From positions 1 through 64,000 of the forward strand of contig CALUTU010000011.1 in the NCBI GenBank assembly GCA_944323785.1: a DNA stretch of 64,000 nt, written 5' to 3'. Positions 63,159 to 64,000 of this stretch are shown one piece after another (within the stretch, counting starts at the first letter, position 1; each line of letters starts with the position of its first letter). The stretch is from an uncultured Bacteroidales bacterium. Lineage in GTDB: Bacteria; Bacteroidota; Bacteroidia; Bacteroidales; UBA932. The notes below the pieces were generated by a model, which made no database searches, had not been told where the DNA came from, and saw only the letters and a list, made by a program, of their open reading frames with translations. Made by a program: the position numbers and the translations under genes.

Positions 63159-64000
63159 TTAGAGGTTCATCTTGGCTCTGATCTCCTCGGGGATGGCGTT
63201 CTTGTTGACCAGTACGTCCATGGTCTTGTACCTTACGAAAGCCTCGGATACGTACCAGATGCCGTCATACTTTCCGGCATCGCCCCATGAGTTCTTCACC
63301 ATGTAGTATTTCTTGCCGGTCTGGTCCTTGGCGATACCGAAGATCTGCATACCGTGGTCATCGGTGGTCTGATAGTTGTCGTAGCCTTCCTGACGCATCT
63401 CCTGGGTAATCTCCAGTTCGGGGCAGGGAGCCTCGAACGCCTTCTTGTAGAGGTCGTTCTTTGAACTTCCGATCCAGCGGGCCTGGTCGGTGCCGGTCTC
63501 CTTCAGCTCTACCTCCATCTTGTCGTAGTCGGGTACGATGCCGAGTCCGTCGCGGGTGAAGCCTCTCTCGCTTACGTCAGAGGCCCATGCTACGGTGTAG
63601 CCGTTCTCAAGAGCGTTGTCGATGATAGCGATCAGATCGTCAAGAGGAACGTTCATGGATGACTCCCAGAGCCAGTTGTCGGGCACTTCGATGACCATGT
63701 TCTCGTAGAACGGCCTGTGTGTCCAGGATGTGAGGTCAACGTAGTCGTCGAGGTCGATGCCGAGGGACTCCATGTAGGTGTGGGGATTGTACTCCTTGCC
63801 GTTTACTGTGAAAGTCTCGGGGCACTCACCCAGATATGCGTCCAGGATACCTTTGAAACCTTCTTTCCAGGCGGTGGAGAGAGTACCGTTGGGATTCTTT
63901 ACGATTACATCGAGATAAGCCCTGAGCACTCCGTCAAGCTCGTTGTGGCGGTGCTCGTCAGTGCCGTAGTTGAGGCCCTTCATCTCCCACTCGGGCACGA
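63159..64000 (-). CDS. C1B peptidase (aminopeptidase C / bleomycin hydrolase-like), C-terminal part
   Basis: The gene runs off the right edge of the window on the minus strand, so only the last 280 or so residues are seen. The active-site His is in TTDDHGMQIFGIA and the Asn in MVKNSWGDAGKYDG, both typical of the bleomycin hydrolase branch of papain-like enzymes. The catalytic Cys must lie beyond the window. The C-terminus (EIRAKMNL) is complete. It lies 15 bp upstream of pssA on the same strand. Confidence 0.9.
   Translation of the reverse strand, partial: VPEWEMKGLNYGTDEHRHNELDGVLRAYLDVIVKNPNGTLSTAWKEGFKGILDAYLGECPETFTVNGKEYNPHTYMESLGIDLDDYVDLTSWTHRPFYENMVIEVPDNWLWESSMNVPLDDLIAIIDNALENGYTVAWASDVSERGFTRDGLGIVPDYDKMEVELKETGTDQARWIGSSKNDLYKKAFEAPCPELEITQEMRQEGYDNYQTTDDHGMQIFGIAKDQTGKKYYMVKNSWGDAGKYDGIWYVSEAFVRYKTMDVLVNKNAIPEEIRAKMNL

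Overview
The window is chromosomal DNA from a member of the Bacteroidales. Evidence read from the sequence: many upstream regions carry the Bacteroidetes sigma-ABfr -7 box TAnnTTTG; lipoprotein signals and fimbrillin/FISUMP-type lipoproteins are typical of the order; and trmD, yidC, DUF349, gapA, surE-lpxB-dapF and ubiE have Bacteroidetes-like forms. By eye the G+C is a little above 50%, with a clear dip at about 16.5-25.5 kb. Family and genus cannot be fixed from the sequence alone. No rRNA, integrase, transposase or CRISPR array was seen.

Layout. 0-8.5 kb: tRNA-Leu, a small AIRS_C-like protein, ubiE/menG, cardiolipin synthase, an AraC regulator, a Ca2+-type P-ATPase, an MGDG-synthase-like glycosyltransferase and a 2-hydroxyacid dehydrogenase. 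8.5-16.3 kb: one tight + strand run of an AsmA-like protein, rfbA-rfbC-rfbB (dTDP-sugar synthesis without rfbD) and an ABC-F ATPase. 16.5-25.5 kb: a defence island, with a complete Wadjet/MksBEFG-type operon (jetA-jetB-jetC-jetD, overlapping or nearly so) followed 22 bp later by an SF1 helicase with a C-terminal PD-(D/E)XK-like nuclease domain. 25.6-32.7 kb: a Crp/Fnr regulator divergent from three large lipoproteins, the first ending in a metzincin zinc site; a perfect palindrome lies between them. 32.7-41.6 kb: a two-gene ABC transporter, tRNA-Ser with downstream repeats, a lipase-like hydrolase, a small beta-barrel protein, a zinc alcohol dehydrogenase, two small XRE-linked membrane/ABC modules facing each other, and a double-DTG retropepsin-like protein. 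41.6-52.5 kb: a repeat-bearing spacer, an unknown gene behind a near-perfect Fur box, then housekeeping genes (trmD, DUF349, yidC, yggS, dapF, lpxB, surE, gapA). 52.5-64 kb: a TPR/HTH sensor, a probable structured non-coding RNA, an orphan sensor with trkH, a RecD-like helicase, a pair of inverted repeat elements, a DPAR-motif methyltransferase, a beta-propeller lipoprotein, a phosphohexomutase, pssA and the C-terminal part of a C1B peptidase cut by the window edge.

How the genes work together. Envelope themes dominate: cls and pssA (phospholipids), the MGDG-type glycosyltransferase, lpxB (lipid A), the AsmA-like protein, dTDP-sugars, yidC and several lipoproteins. The points most worth follow-up are the five-gene Wadjet-helicase/nuclease operon with the inverted repeat just upstream, the Crp-type palindrome placed near -41 of the metzincin lipoprotein operon, the Fur-box orphan gene, and the ~185-nt promoter-to-terminator RNA before the trkH operon.
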